Positions 24,218-33,035 of a DNA stretch of 64,000 nucleotides are shown one piece after another. Position numbers and translations under genes: made by a program. Below the pieces are notes generated by a model. It was given only the letters and a program-made list of their open reading frames with translations. It did no database searches and was not told the origin of the DNA. This DNA comes from Actinoplanes solisilvae (GTDB taxonomy: Bacteria; Actinomycetota; Actinomycetes; Mycobacteriales; Micromonosporaceae): the NCBI RefSeq assembly GCF_003999975.1, contig NZ_RJAC01000017.1, positions 124,001 through 188,000 of the forward strand, read 5' to 3'. The stretch's first letter is position 1. Each line of letters begins with the position of its first letter.

Positions 24218-24821
24218 GCACCGTTTCAGCGACCTGGCGGCGTACGTCATGGGTCTGGCTCCTCGTCTCGGCGCGGTGCGGCTGATCGCCGTGGACGGGC
24301 CGAGTGGGGCGGGGAAGACCTGGTTCGCCGGTCAGCTCGCGGCCGCCCTCGGCGCACCCGTCGTCCACACCGATGACCTGCTCAAAGGCTGGGACGATCA
24401 GTTCACCTTCTGGACGCGGCTGGAGGAAAAAGTTCTCGCTCCGCTCAGGAAGGGAGAAACCGCTGCATACCACCCGTACGACTGGGGTGAAGCGGACTTT
24501 ACGGCTCCGGCGGTCGCCGTGGACCCCGGGAAGGTTGTCCTCCTGGAAGGGGTCAGCGCCGCCCGGCGGGAGATTCGTCCCGAGTTGACCTATGCCGTCT
24601 TCGTCGACGCGCCCTCGATCATCCGTTGGGATCGGGCCATCAGCCGAGACGGGGACGACAGCCTTGCGTATCGGAAGTACCTTGAGCGCTGGCGGGCTGC
24701 CGAGGACCGGCACTTCGTCGTGGACGAGACGGCCATGCACGCCGACCTGCTCGTCGACGGCACAGCGACGGCCCCCGACGGCCGATATGTGAGCCTGGCG
24801 AGAACGGGGTGGGCACGATGA
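24210..24821 (+). CDS. Uridine kinase-like P-loop protein
   Basis: 203 aa from GTG 24210, which overlaps the cobQ stop by 8 bases. Walker A is AVDGPSGAGKTWFAGQL near residues 26-42. HTDDLLKGWDD follows, and DAPSIIRWDRAISRDG, then RKYLERWRAAEDRHF near 165 is a lid-like segment. It belongs to the uridine kinase/phosphoribulokinase superfamily but its substrate is unknown. It ends overlapping the M48 protease ATG (ATGA). Operon with cobQ suggests co-expression but not necessarily a cobalamin role. Confidence 0.85.
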   Translation: MSEHRFSDLAAYVMGLAPRLGAVRLIAVDGPSGAGKTWFAGQLAAALGAPVVHTDDLLKGWDDQFTFWTRLEEKVLAPLRKGETAAYHPYDWGEADFTAPAVAVDPGKVVLLEGVSAARREIRPELTYAVFVDAPSIIRWDRAISRDGDDSLAYRKYLERWRAAEDRHFVVDETAMHADLLVDGTATAPDGRYVSLARTGWAR

Positions 24822-25882
24822 CTACCGACGACGAGAACCGCCCGGCACGCCGCCGGGTCACTCTCACCGGCATCAGCTCGCGGGCCTGGGAGCACCCGGC
24901 CGACCGCGGCGCGCTGACCGCCCTGCGCGAGCTGCGCGGCTTCGACGACGTGGTCAAGACGTTCTTCGGCATGTGGAACGAGCGCGGCTTCCGCCTGCAG
25001 TTCCTGGCCGGCGCCATCCGGGTCGACCACCGGCAGTACCCGCGCGTCTATCAGCGTTTCACCGAGGCCGCCACCACCCTCGACGTGGTCGAGCTGCCCG
25101 AGCTCTACGTCTCTCAAGACCCGATCATCAACGGCTCGGCGATCGGCCTCGACAAGCCGTTCATCGTCGTCACGACCGGCGCCGTCGAGAAGCTCGACGA
25201 CGACGAGCTGCGCGCGATGCTCGGCCACGAGATCGGCCACGTCCGCAGCGGCCACGCCGTCTACAAGACCATCATGATGATCCTGACCCGCTGGGCCGCC
25301 AACCTGAGCTGGCTGCCGGTCGGCGCGATCGCGCTGCGGGCCATCATCGCGGCGATGCTCGAGTGGTGGCGCAAGGCCGAGCTGTCGGCCGACCGCGCCG
25401 GCCTGCTGGCCGGGCAAGACCCGGCCGCTTCCCTGCGGCTGCTCATGAAGCTGGCCGGCGGCGGCGACCTGTCCCAGATCGACACGGCCGCGTTCCTCGA
25501 GCAGGCCGCGGAATACGAGTCCGGCGGCGACCTGCGCGACAGCGTCCACAAGATCGGCCTCACCGCCTGGAGCACCCACCCGGTCCCCGTCGCCCGCGCC
25601 GCCGAGCTGCGCAAGTGGATCGACTCGGGCGACTACGCGAGGATCCTCGAGGGCGACTACCCGCGCCGCGACTCCGACGGCGACGCCTCGGTGGCCGACG
25701 ACGTCAAGGCCGCCGCCGCGTCGTACCGGGAAAGTTTCAGCACGTCGCAAGACCCGCTGGTCGGTCTGCTGCGCAAGCTCGGCGACGGGGCGGCCGACCT
25801 GGCCGGCTCGGCCGCCCGTGGCGCGCGCGGCTGGATGGGTGATGCCTCACGCCGAGGTCGCCGCGGTGACGAGGAGGCCTGA
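24818..25882 (+). CDS. M48-family zinc metallopeptidase
   Basis: 354 aa from ATG 24818, which shares ATGA with the kinase stop. Zinc site HEIGH (in MLGHEIGHVRSGH near residues 129-145), with the third ligand Glu in KAELSADRAG. Hydrophobic helices around 150-190 (ILTRWAANLSWLPVGAIALRAII). The C-terminal about 60 residues are Ala/Asp/Arg-rich and probably disordered. Resembles HtpX-like or actinobacterial M48 proteins with a membrane association. Substrate unknown. Confidence 0.9.
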   Translation: MTTDDENRPARRRVTLTGISSRAWEHPADRGALTALRELRGFDDVVKTFFGMWNERGFRLQFLAGAIRVDHRQYPRVYQRFTEAATTLDVVELPELYVSQDPIINGSAIGLDKPFIVVTTGAVEKLDDDELRAMLGHEIGHVRSGHAVYKTIMMILTRWAANLSWLPVGAIALRAIIAAMLEWWRKAELSADRAGLLAGQDPAASLRLLMKLAGGGDLSQIDTAAFLEQAAEYESGGDLRDSVHKIGLTAWSTHPVPVARAAELRKWIDSGDYARILEGDYPRRDSDGDASVADDVKAAAASYRESFSTSQDPLVGLLRKLGDGAADLAGSAARGARGWMGDASRRGRRGDEEA

Positions 25883-25903
25883 CCCGACCTTAGGATCACT
25901 CTC

Positions 25904-27259
25904 ATGAGTTTGAGTGAGACCGATCTGCGCGCCGCCGTCGCGCGGGAGATGCCCGGCGTCCGTGCCGACCTCGAGCGGCTGATCCGCATCCCCGGCGTGG
26001 CCTTCGAGGGCTTCGACCACTCCCACGTCGAGCGGTCGGCCGAGGCGGTGGCCGAGCTGCTGCGCGGCGCCGGCCTCGACACGCAGATCGTGCGGCGCGG
26101 CGGCCAGCCCGCCGTGATCGGTCGCAAGGCCGCCCCCGCGGGCGCCCCGACCGTGCTGCTCTACGCCCACCACGACGTCCAGCCGGCCGGCGACGTGGCG
26201 AACTGGACGAGCGACCCGTTCGAGCCGGTCGAGCGGGACGGCCGCCTCTACGGTCGTGGCGCCGCCGACGACAAGGCCGGTGTCATGGCCCACGTCGCCG
26301 CGCTGCGCGCCTTCGGCGACCAGCTCCCGGTCGGCGTCGTCGTCTTCGTCGAGGGCGAGGAGGAGTACGGCTCCGATTCTCTCGACGCCATCATCGGGGC
26401 CCACCTCGACGAGCTGCGCTCCGACGTGATCGTGATCGCCGACTCGGGCAACTGGGACATCGGGCAGCCCGCCCTGACCACCTCGCTGCGCGGCCTGGTG
26501 AACCTGTTCACCGAGGTCAAGGTGCTCAAGAACGCCGTGCACAGCGGCATGTTCGGCGGTCCGGTGCCCGACGCGCTGACCACCCTGGCCCACCTGCTGG
26601 CCACGCTGCACGACGCGAGCGGCGAGGTCGCCGTCGACGGTCTCGTCGGTCGCGAGGGCGCCAGCGTCGACTACCCGGCCGACCGTTTCCGTCACGAGGC
26701 GGGCATGCTCGACGGCGTCGAACTGGTCGGCAAGGGCTCGATCACCGACCGCATCTGGACCAAGCCGTCGATCTCCGTCCTCGGCATCGACGCCCCCGCC
26801 ACGCTCGAGGCGGCCAACGCCCTGCAGCCCAGGGCCAAGGCCAAGATTTCCGTACGGCTGGCGCCCGGTGACGAGCCCAAGTCGGCGTACGCGGCCGTGA
26901 AGGCGCACCTGGAGAAGCACGTCCCGTGGGGGGCGCACGTCGAGGTGACCCTCGAGAGCGACGGTCAGCCTTGCGTGATCGACGCGACCGGCCCGGCGTA
27001 CGACGCCGCTCGCGCCGCGTTCCGCTCGGCCTGGGACGGCACCGCCCCGGTCGACATGGGCGTCGGCGGCTCGATCCCGTTCATCGCGACCTTCCAGGAG
27101 CTCTTCCCGCAGGCCGCGATCCTGGTCACCGGCGTCGAAGACCCGTTCTCGGGTGCCCACGGCCCCGACGAGAGCCTGCACCTCGGCGAGTTCGAGCGCG
27201 TGTGCGTCGCCGAGGCCCTCCTCCTCAAGAACGTGGCGGAGACCTTGTCGACGAAGTAA
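25904..27259 (+). CDS. M20-family dipeptidase
   Basis: 451 aa. Metal ligands are visible in LLYAHHDVQPAGD (first His), GRGAADDKAGVMAH (bridging Asp), FVEGEEEYGSDS (Glu pair), IADSGNWD (Asp), and the late PDESLHLGEFER (His). A dimerisation domain lies in the middle (about 190-330). Cleaves dipeptides or short peptides in the cytosol. It begins 21 bases after the M48 gene and is followed after 10 bases by the monooxygenase, so all three may be co-transcribed. Confidence 0.94.
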   Translation: MSLSETDLRAAVAREMPGVRADLERLIRIPGVAFEGFDHSHVERSAEAVAELLRGAGLDTQIVRRGGQPAVIGRKAAPAGAPTVLLYAHHDVQPAGDVANWTSDPFEPVERDGRLYGRGAADDKAGVMAHVAALRAFGDQLPVGVVVFVEGEEEYGSDSLDAIIGAHLDELRSDVIVIADSGNWDIGQPALTTSLRGLVNLFTEVKVLKNAVHSGMFGGPVPDALTTLAHLLATLHDASGEVAVDGLVGREGASVDYPADRFRHEAGMLDGVELVGKGSITDRIWTKPSISVLGIDAPATLEAANALQPRAKAKISVRLAPGDEPKSAYAAVKAHLEKHVPWGAHVEVTLESDGQPCVIDATGPAYDAARAAFRSAWDGTAPVDMGVGGSIPFIATFQELFPQAAILVTGVEDPFSGAHGPDESLHLGEFERVCVAEALLLKNVAETLSTK

Positions 27260-27269
27260 GGGGCGGCCC

Positions 27270-28763
27270 ATGGCCGAGCTGTCGTGTGACGTGCTGGTGG
27301 CGGGCGCCGGCCCTACCGGGCTGATGCTCGCCAACTGGCTGCTCAAACTCGGGGTCGACGTGATCGTCACGGACGGCAAGGAAGGCCCGACCCGCGAGTC
27401 GCGAGCCCTTGTCGTCCAGGCCCGCAGCCTCGAGATCTACGACCAGCTCGGCGTGGCCGACCAGGTGCTCGACGCCGCCCAGCGCGCCGACGCGCTGGCC
27501 CCCGGGTTCCTCGACCGGGCGTTCGGGCGCATCCCGCTCGGCCCGCTCGGGGGCAACCTCACGCCGTACCCGTTCATCGAAGTCCTCGAGCAGAGCCGCA
27601 ACGAGGAGATCCTCTACGAGAACCTGCAGAAGCTCGGGTCCACGCTTCCTGGTGAAATAGTGCGGTGGGAGACGCCGCTGACGGCGGTCCGGCAGGTCGA
27701 CGACGGGGTCGAGGCCAAGGCCGGCAACGACACGATCCGCGCCCGTTTCTGCGTCGGCTGCGACGGCGCGAACTCGGCCGTCCGCAAGGCGCGCCGCATC
27801 GGCTTCGAGGGCGTCACCAACCCCCACAGGTTCTACGTGATCGACGCGCTGGGCGTTGGGGGCCTGGTCGAGAACGCCATCAACGTACGACCCGGGAAGA
27901 CCGACTTCCTGCTGGGTTTCCCGATGCGCGGCCGCAACGCGTGGCGCCTGCTCGGCCTGGTCCGCGACGAAGACGGCGACGGGCAGCTCACCGAGGAGGA
28001 CGTCCGCCCCCGCATCCGGGAATTCGCGGTCACGTACGGGGAGTCGCGCTGGTTCGCGACCTACCGCGTGCACCACCGGGTGGCGGACACGTTCCGTGAC
28101 GGCCCGTTCTTCCTGGCCGGGGACGCCGCCCACGTCCACTCGCCGGTCGGTGGGCAGGGCATGAACACCGGCATGCAGGACGCGCACAACCTGGCCTTCA
28201 AGCTCGCCGACGTGCTGCAGGGCCGCCGCAAGGACACGTGGCTCGACCGCTACGACGCCGAGCGCCGCCCGGTGGCCCGCACGCTGGTGCGCACGACCGA
28301 CCGCATCTTCGGGGCGGTCACGTCGCAGCGGCCGGTCTCGCGGGCGCTGCGCCGGCTGGCCGTGCCGTTGGTCGCTCCGCTGGGGGTGCGTCTCCTGCCG
28401 CGGGCGGCTGGCGGGTCGCGCCTGTTCCAGTACGTCTCGCAGATCCGCGTGCACTACTGGATGACGCCCAACGCCGCCGCGGCCGCCCGGGGCCGGCGCG
28501 ATCCGGTGGTCGGCCGGCGGCTGCCCTGGGCCGGCGGCAACTTCGAGGTGCTGCGGTCGCTGCACTGGCAGATCCACGCGTACGGGGGAGTCGACGCGGT
28601 CGACGTGCCCGACCTGGGAGTGGCCGTGCACGTCTTCCCGCCGGCGCCCGGCACGGGACTCGAACCCGGGCGGCTCTATCTGGTGCGGCCCGACGGATTC
28701 GTGGCGGCCGACGCGGAGGTTTCCGAGGCCGCCGGCCTCTTCCCGGCGATGATGCGCGGCTGA
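27270..28763 (+). CDS. FAD-dependent monooxygenase (PheA/TetX-like)
   Basis: 497 aa from ATG 27270. The FAD GxGxxG site is DVLVAGAGPTGLMLANWL near residues 7-24, the DG motif is CVGCDGANSAVRKA near 155, and the second FAD motif FLAGDAAHVHSPVGGQGMN is near 285-303. A short C-terminal thioredoxin-like region is indicated by LYLVRPDGFVAADAE. NAD(P)H-dependent aromatic hydroxylation is the usual activity; substrate unknown. No biosynthetic cluster surrounds it. Confidence 0.92.
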   Translation: MAELSCDVLVAGAGPTGLMLANWLLKLGVDVIVTDGKEGPTRESRALVVQARSLEIYDQLGVADQVLDAAQRADALAPGFLDRAFGRIPLGPLGGNLTPYPFIEVLEQSRNEEILYENLQKLGSTLPGEIVRWETPLTAVRQVDDGVEAKAGNDTIRARFCVGCDGANSAVRKARRIGFEGVTNPHRFYVIDALGVGGLVENAINVRPGKTDFLLGFPMRGRNAWRLLGLVRDEDGDGQLTEEDVRPRIREFAVTYGESRWFATYRVHHRVADTFRDGPFFLAGDAAHVHSPVGGQGMNTGMQDAHNLAFKLADVLQGRRKDTWLDRYDAERRPVARTLVRTTDRIFGAVTSQRPVSRALRRLAVPLVAPLGVRLLPRAAGGSRLFQYVSQIRVHYWMTPNAAAAARGRRDPVVGRRLPWAGGNFEVLRSLHWQIHAYGGVDAVDVPDLGVAVHVFPPAPGTGLEPGRLYLVRPDGFVAADAEVSEAAGLFPAMMRG

Positions 28764-28842
28764 TTCACGCTGCGCTCCGAGCGGCCCGTCACACAGAGCA
28801 AACCGATGCGGGCCGTGGTTTCGTCCTGTTAGGATATCGAAC

Positions 28843-29139
28843 ATGCGTTCGAACAATGCGCCCACGCCGGTGTCTCTGATGGTGCGGCCGATGCCCGTCG
28901 GCCCGCGTAACGCGATCGACCGCCTGCACTTCCGCGACCAGCTCGAGTCCATCGCCCGCCTGCGTGTCGCCGTCCGGGCGCTCGACGACGTCGACGTCAC
29001 CGACTGGGACGACGTCGCCCTCCGAGATCATCTCGACGAGCTCTCCGCGACCCTGTGCGCCCTCGACGCCCAGCTGACCCGCGTCGCCGACGCCGTCCGT
29101 TCCCGCGGCTTCCGCATCGCTGAGCCCAGAGCCGCGTGA
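28843..29139 (+). CDS. Small conserved-looking protein of unknown function
   Basis: 98 aa, not recognised. Mostly helical with two amphipathic helices (NAIDRLHFRDQLESIARLR and ALRDHLDELSATLCALDAQL), compatible with a coiled-coil or helical hairpin. ATG 28843 follows an AT-rich TAGGATATC block at 28831-28839, which could serve as a -10 region of a short-leader promoter. No neighbours share the strand closely. Confidence 0.6.
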   Translation: MRSNNAPTPVSLMVRPMPVGPRNAIDRLHFRDQLESIARLRVAVRALDDVDVTDWDDVALRDHLDELSATLCALDAQLTRVADAVRSRGFRIAEPRAA

Positions 29140-29182
29140 GCGACCGGGGCGAGGCCGCGTCGGCGACCCCGCCCCGGTGTGA

Positions 29183-32100
29183 TCACTTCAGGCCGAAGGC
29201 GCGGGTGATGCGCTGTTCGACGGTGTTGCCCCGGCTGTCCGAGGCGGTGGTGCGCAACGTGGCGAAATTCGCCCGGTGCGGGGCGTCGAGCCGGGTGCGC
29301 CAGGTGGCCCCGTCCCGATCCAGGTCGGCGCGGTGCCAGGTCTGGCCGTCGTCATACGAGACGTCAACCGTGACCTTCTTGATGGTTCCGGCATCCACGA
29401 CCCCCGGCAAGGTCGACGGGGTCACCGCCAGCTCGGCGTGCCGGCCGGCCTTCCCGGCGCGGTCGGTCCCGACCGCGTAGTCGAGCTGGATCAGGGCCGG
29501 CCTCTCGTCCTGGCCCGACTTGACCGGTCCCGAGGTGAAGCCCCACTCCGTCCGCGTACTGGTCGAATATGGTCCGGCCACCGCACTGCGGCTGTTCTCC
29601 GACACCAGCCGGTACGGCAGGCGTGCGGGAGCGAGGCCCAGATAGAGCCCGGCGTTGTCGTAGTCAGCCTCGGCGATCAGCGTTGCACCCTGGTAAAGGC
29701 GCAGCGACTGCACGGCGGTGCCCCAGGACATAGCTCCCATGTGCGACGTGCCCGAGTCGCCCCAGCCGGGAACGCTCGCCTGGAACAAGTCGCCGCTGTG
29801 ACGCACCACCGTGTCCGACACGGTCGTCAGGCGCGGCCGCTGCACCGGGCTGAGCCACGTCTCCGAGGCCTTGGCTCCGGCGCGATAGGTCGTCCACTCC
29901 GATCCCTGACTGATCACGTTCGGGATCTGGACCTGGCTGGTCCACGGAGTCCCCGCGGTGACCCATTCGGTGCGGTCGCCCTGGGCCGGTGCCGGTGCGT
30001 TGTCGAGATACATCGTGGTACCGGCGGCCGAGCGACCGGCGCGTGCCTGCAGGACGTTCTCCGAGCGCCAGTTGCGGTACGAGGCCGTGACGCGAGCCAG
30101 GTTGGACTTGTCCGCCCGATAGGTGAGGTCGGCCGGCAAGCCACCCTGATAATCACGCTGCAGGTCGTAGACGTACTGGGTCCTCGGATTCGACGTCACG
30201 TCGAGCTTGACCCGCCGTTCGCGCTGGATGCGGCTGATCAGTTGCTCGCCCTCGTCGTGGGAGAGAGTGGCCACGGTGATCAGCGGTGGATCGACGGGCT
30301 CCCCCCGGTCCGGGACAGGCCACGGCGCGAGGCGGCCGATGCCGTCATTGACGACCAGCAGCATGCGGGCACCCGCCGCGGCCGCGGCGGTGGCCTGCTC
30401 CACGATCGACTTCGCGTCGTCCCGACGCACCACGACGGCTTTGCCGCGGACGTCGCGATCCCCGGCGAGGACGGCGTCGACGTGCGAGGACCCGACCGGC
30501 AGGGGCTGTGCGGGTAGTTGTGTCCGCAGGTCGTCGTACCCGCCGATCTCCAGCGCGGGCTGGGCGAGACGCCAGACGGCGGCGAACTCGAAACCGTCGG
30601 TCCGGGTGGATCCGGTCGGCAGGGCCCAGACGCTGTCGTAGCTCGCGTCCGGCGAGGTCCCGATGAACCAGTTGCTCCCGCCGTCGACCTGACTCAGCTG
30701 GCTGAGCATGTAGGACGTATCGGTCACCTCGGTGCGCTCGGGGGCCGTGGCCTGGACGCGCCGGGCCTTGGAGGCGTCGAACACCACGGCACGGTCCCGG
30801 TCGAGCTTGATCCCGTTCGCCGCCATCAGGGCGACACCCTTCGAGGAGGCGCCGTGCACCCCTTCGACGTCGGCGTTGAACCACGCGGCGTAGGTGTCGA
30901 CCGGCAGCCGTAGGGTCGTGGAGCCGGTGGAATCGACGTCGACGTACTGGTAGGAGCCGTTCGCCCCCATCACCGTCAGGGCACCCGCCAAGGGCTTTCC
31001 GCTGCGGTCCTTGGTCGTCACCACGAGTGGGTGCCGCTCACTCTCCTGACCGACAGAGAGCGTCGTACGCATGGTCACCGAGCCGGCGGTCGCGGTCAGG
31101 AAGCCGGAGAACGCCTGGTCGAACGGCATCCCGTCGAAGGAGACGGTCATCGTCGCCTCGGCGCTGCCGTGCGCCGGAACGGTGATCCGCGGCTGCGACA
31201 GCGTCAGCAGCCCGGCCGGGAGCCCGTCGATGGAGGCGGCCAGGTCGAGCGTCACCGGGGCGGCGCCGAGGTTGGTGAAGCGAACCGGCCGGGTGACCGG
31301 GGCGTTCAGTGCCGGGGACGACCATTCCGCATAGCCGAAGTTGACGCTGCCGGTGCCGAACAGGGTCGCCTTGTCGGCCGCGACGACGTCGAGCCGGCCG
31401 GTGCCCCCCTCGTACGCCGTCATGCCGGTCAGCGGCTTGGTGGTGCTCATCAGCAGCTCCTTGAGCTGCTCACCGTCAAGTTCGGGGTGTTTCGCGGCGA
31501 GCAGCGCGACCGCGCCGGTCACGTGCGGGGTGGCCATCGAGGTGCCGCTTATCGTCAGATAGGAACCCTCGCCGTCCTTGGCGTACTGGGAACGGGCGGC
31601 CAGGATCTCGGCGCCGGGGGCGGTGAGGTCGGGCTTGACCGCCCGGTCGCCCAGGCGTGGCCCTCTGCTCGAGAAGCCCGCGAGCGTGTCCGCGTTGGTG
31701 ACCGCGCCGACGCTCAGGGCGGCGTCCGCGGCGCCGGGCGTGCCGATCCCGTACTCACGTCCCTGGTTGCCGACCGCGATGACGAAGAGCGCTCCGGTCT
31801 CGGCGCTGAGCTGGTTCACCGCGAGACTCATGGGGTCGGTGCCGTCGGTCGGCTGGTCGCCCAGGCTGAGATTGATGACCTTGGCGTGCTGGTCGCGCGC
31901 CGCCCACTCCATCCCCTCGATGATCCCGGAGTTCTCGCCGAAGTTGTTGTCGCCGAGCACCTTGCCGATGTGCAGCCGGGCACCCGGCGCGACGCCCTTC
32001 TCGACGCCGCCGGACGCGGCCCCGGTGCCCGCGATGGTCGAGGCGACGTGTGTGCCGTGGCCCAGACGGTCGAGGATCGTCTCACCCGGGACGAAGCTCT

Positions 32101-32857
32101 TGGTGGCGACGACCCGGCCGGCCAGGTCGGGGTGGTCGGGGTCGATGCCGCTGTCGAGCACCGCGACGTCGACTCCGGCGCCGGTGTTGCCGGCCGCCCA
32201 CAGTTGCGGCGCGCCGATCTGGGCGGTGCTCTCGGCCAGAGTGCCCCTCGACTTACCGTCCAGCCAGATCTTGGCGATGCCGCCGCCCAGGGTGGGCGGG
32301 CTGCCGGCGGCGCGCTTCTGGCTGGTCGAGGTGATCGACGTCCAGAAGTCGTCCGACCGCTCGGCCCGGAGCGCGGCGCCCTGGATGCTGTCGAGGTCGA
32401 GCACCTTCTCGGCGCTGTCCAGCGACGCGGAGGCCTTGGCCCGGGCCGACGGGTTGGCGTACCGGACGATCAGCGGGAGCCGGTCACTGTGCGCGTCGTC
32501 GTAGCCGTCCTCGACGAGCTCGGTGAGGTTGAACAGTTGCTTGTCGAGCAGACCGGCTGAGACGTACGGCAGTGCCGCGTTCGGATAGACGAAGGTGTCC
32601 GTGCCCCTGCGCTGCGCGAGGAAGCCGGTGGGCCGGCCTTGCTCATCACGCACCTGGGGGCTGGTAGCTCCGTCGGCGGTCATGGTGACGGTCACTTTCT
32701 CACCGGTGAGGAGAGTGACGGTTGCCGTCGGGCCGGCACCGGGTGAGGCGACGGTCGAGGCGGCGGCCGGAGCCGCCGGGGCTAGAGCGAGCGGGACCAC
32801 GCACACGGCGATAAGACCTGCCCCGCGTAAACGCGACAGTGGCACCAGGGACCTCAC
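29183..32857 (-). CDS. Large secreted S8 (subtilisin-like) serine protease
   Basis: About 1224 aa from GTG 32857; a TTG at 32881 would add 8 residues. A signal peptide (LIAVCVVPLALAPAAPAAAS) and a pro-region are followed by the catalytic triad: Asp in VAVLDSGIDPDHPDL, His in GHGTHVASTIAG and Ser in SGTSMATPHVTG (residues 243, 275 and 448 in the longer numbering). A Fn3-like/CARDB-like region follows, then a protease-associated (PA) domain around SSHVDAVLAGDRDVRGKAVV, and beta-rich C-terminal domains. It is likely exported and self-processed. Divergent from the ligase gene. Confidence 0.93.
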   Translation of the reverse strand: MRSLVPLSRLRGAGLIAVCVVPLALAPAAPAAASTVASPGAGPTATVTLLTGEKVTVTMTADGATSPQVRDEQGRPTGFLAQRRGTDTFVYPNAALPYVSAGLLDKQLFNLTELVEDGYDDAHSDRLPLIVRYANPSARAKASASLDSAEKVLDLDSIQGAALRAERSDDFWTSITSTSQKRAAGSPPTLGGGIAKIWLDGKSRGTLAESTAQIGAPQLWAAGNTGAGVDVAVLDSGIDPDHPDLAGRVVATKSFVPGETILDRLGHGTHVASTIAGTGAASGGVEKGVAPGARLHIGKVLGDNNFGENSGIIEGMEWAARDQHAKVINLSLGDQPTDGTDPMSLAVNQLSAETGALFVIAVGNQGREYGIGTPGAADAALSVGAVTNADTLAGFSSRGPRLGDRAVKPDLTAPGAEILAARSQYAKDGEGSYLTISGTSMATPHVTGAVALLAAKHPELDGEQLKELLMSTTKPLTGMTAYEGGTGRLDVVAADKATLFGTGSVNFGYAEWSSPALNAPVTRPVRFTNLGAAPVTLDLAASIDGLPAGLLTLSQPRITVPAHGSAEATMTVSFDGMPFDQAFSGFLTATAGSVTMRTTLSVGQESERHPLVVTTKDRSGKPLAGALTVMGANGSYQYVDVDSTGSTTLRLPVDTYAAWFNADVEGVHGASSKGVALMAANGIKLDRDRAVVFDASKARRVQATAPERTEVTDTSYMLSQLSQVDGGSNWFIGTSPDASYDSVWALPTGSTRTDGFEFAAVWRLAQPALEIGGYDDLRTQLPAQPLPVGSSHVDAVLAGDRDVRGKAVVVRRDDAKSIVEQATAAAAAGARMLLVVNDGIGRLAPWPVPDRGEPVDPPLITVATLSHDEGEQLISRIQRERRVKLDVTSNPRTQYVYDLQRDYQGGLPADLTYRADKSNLARVTASYRNWRSENVLQARAGRSAAGTTMYLDNAPAPAQGDRTEWVTAGTPWTSQVQIPNVISQGSEWTTYRAGAKASETWLSPVQRPRLTTVSDTVVRHSGDLFQASVPGWGDSGTSHMGAMSWGTAVQSLRLYQGATLIAEADYDNAGLYLGLAPARLPYRLVSENSRSAVAGPYSTSTRTEWGFTSGPVKSGQDERPALIQLDYAVGTDRAGKAGRHAELAVTPSTLPGVVDAGTIKKVTVDVSYDDGQTWHRADLDRDGATWRTRLDAPHRANFATLRTTASDSRGNTVEQRITRAFGLK

Positions 32858-33035
32858 AGGGGTCGATGGGAGCGATCCCAAGCAATATGAAGATCATCTA
32901 TTACGCGCCGACAACAGCTTGATTACGGACGCAGGCGCAATGTGATGGGCGCGACGTTCCGGGGGAGCGTTCTTCCGGGGCAGCTCCGGTCGGTCTTCGG
33001 GCGAAAATGTCGTAGGGGGCTGCCAGGATGAGGTC

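Noticed and set aside
29276..32560. Long plus-strand frames opposite the S8 protease
   Set aside because: Antisense shadows typical of high-GC DNA; the reverse frame has a full catalytic triad.
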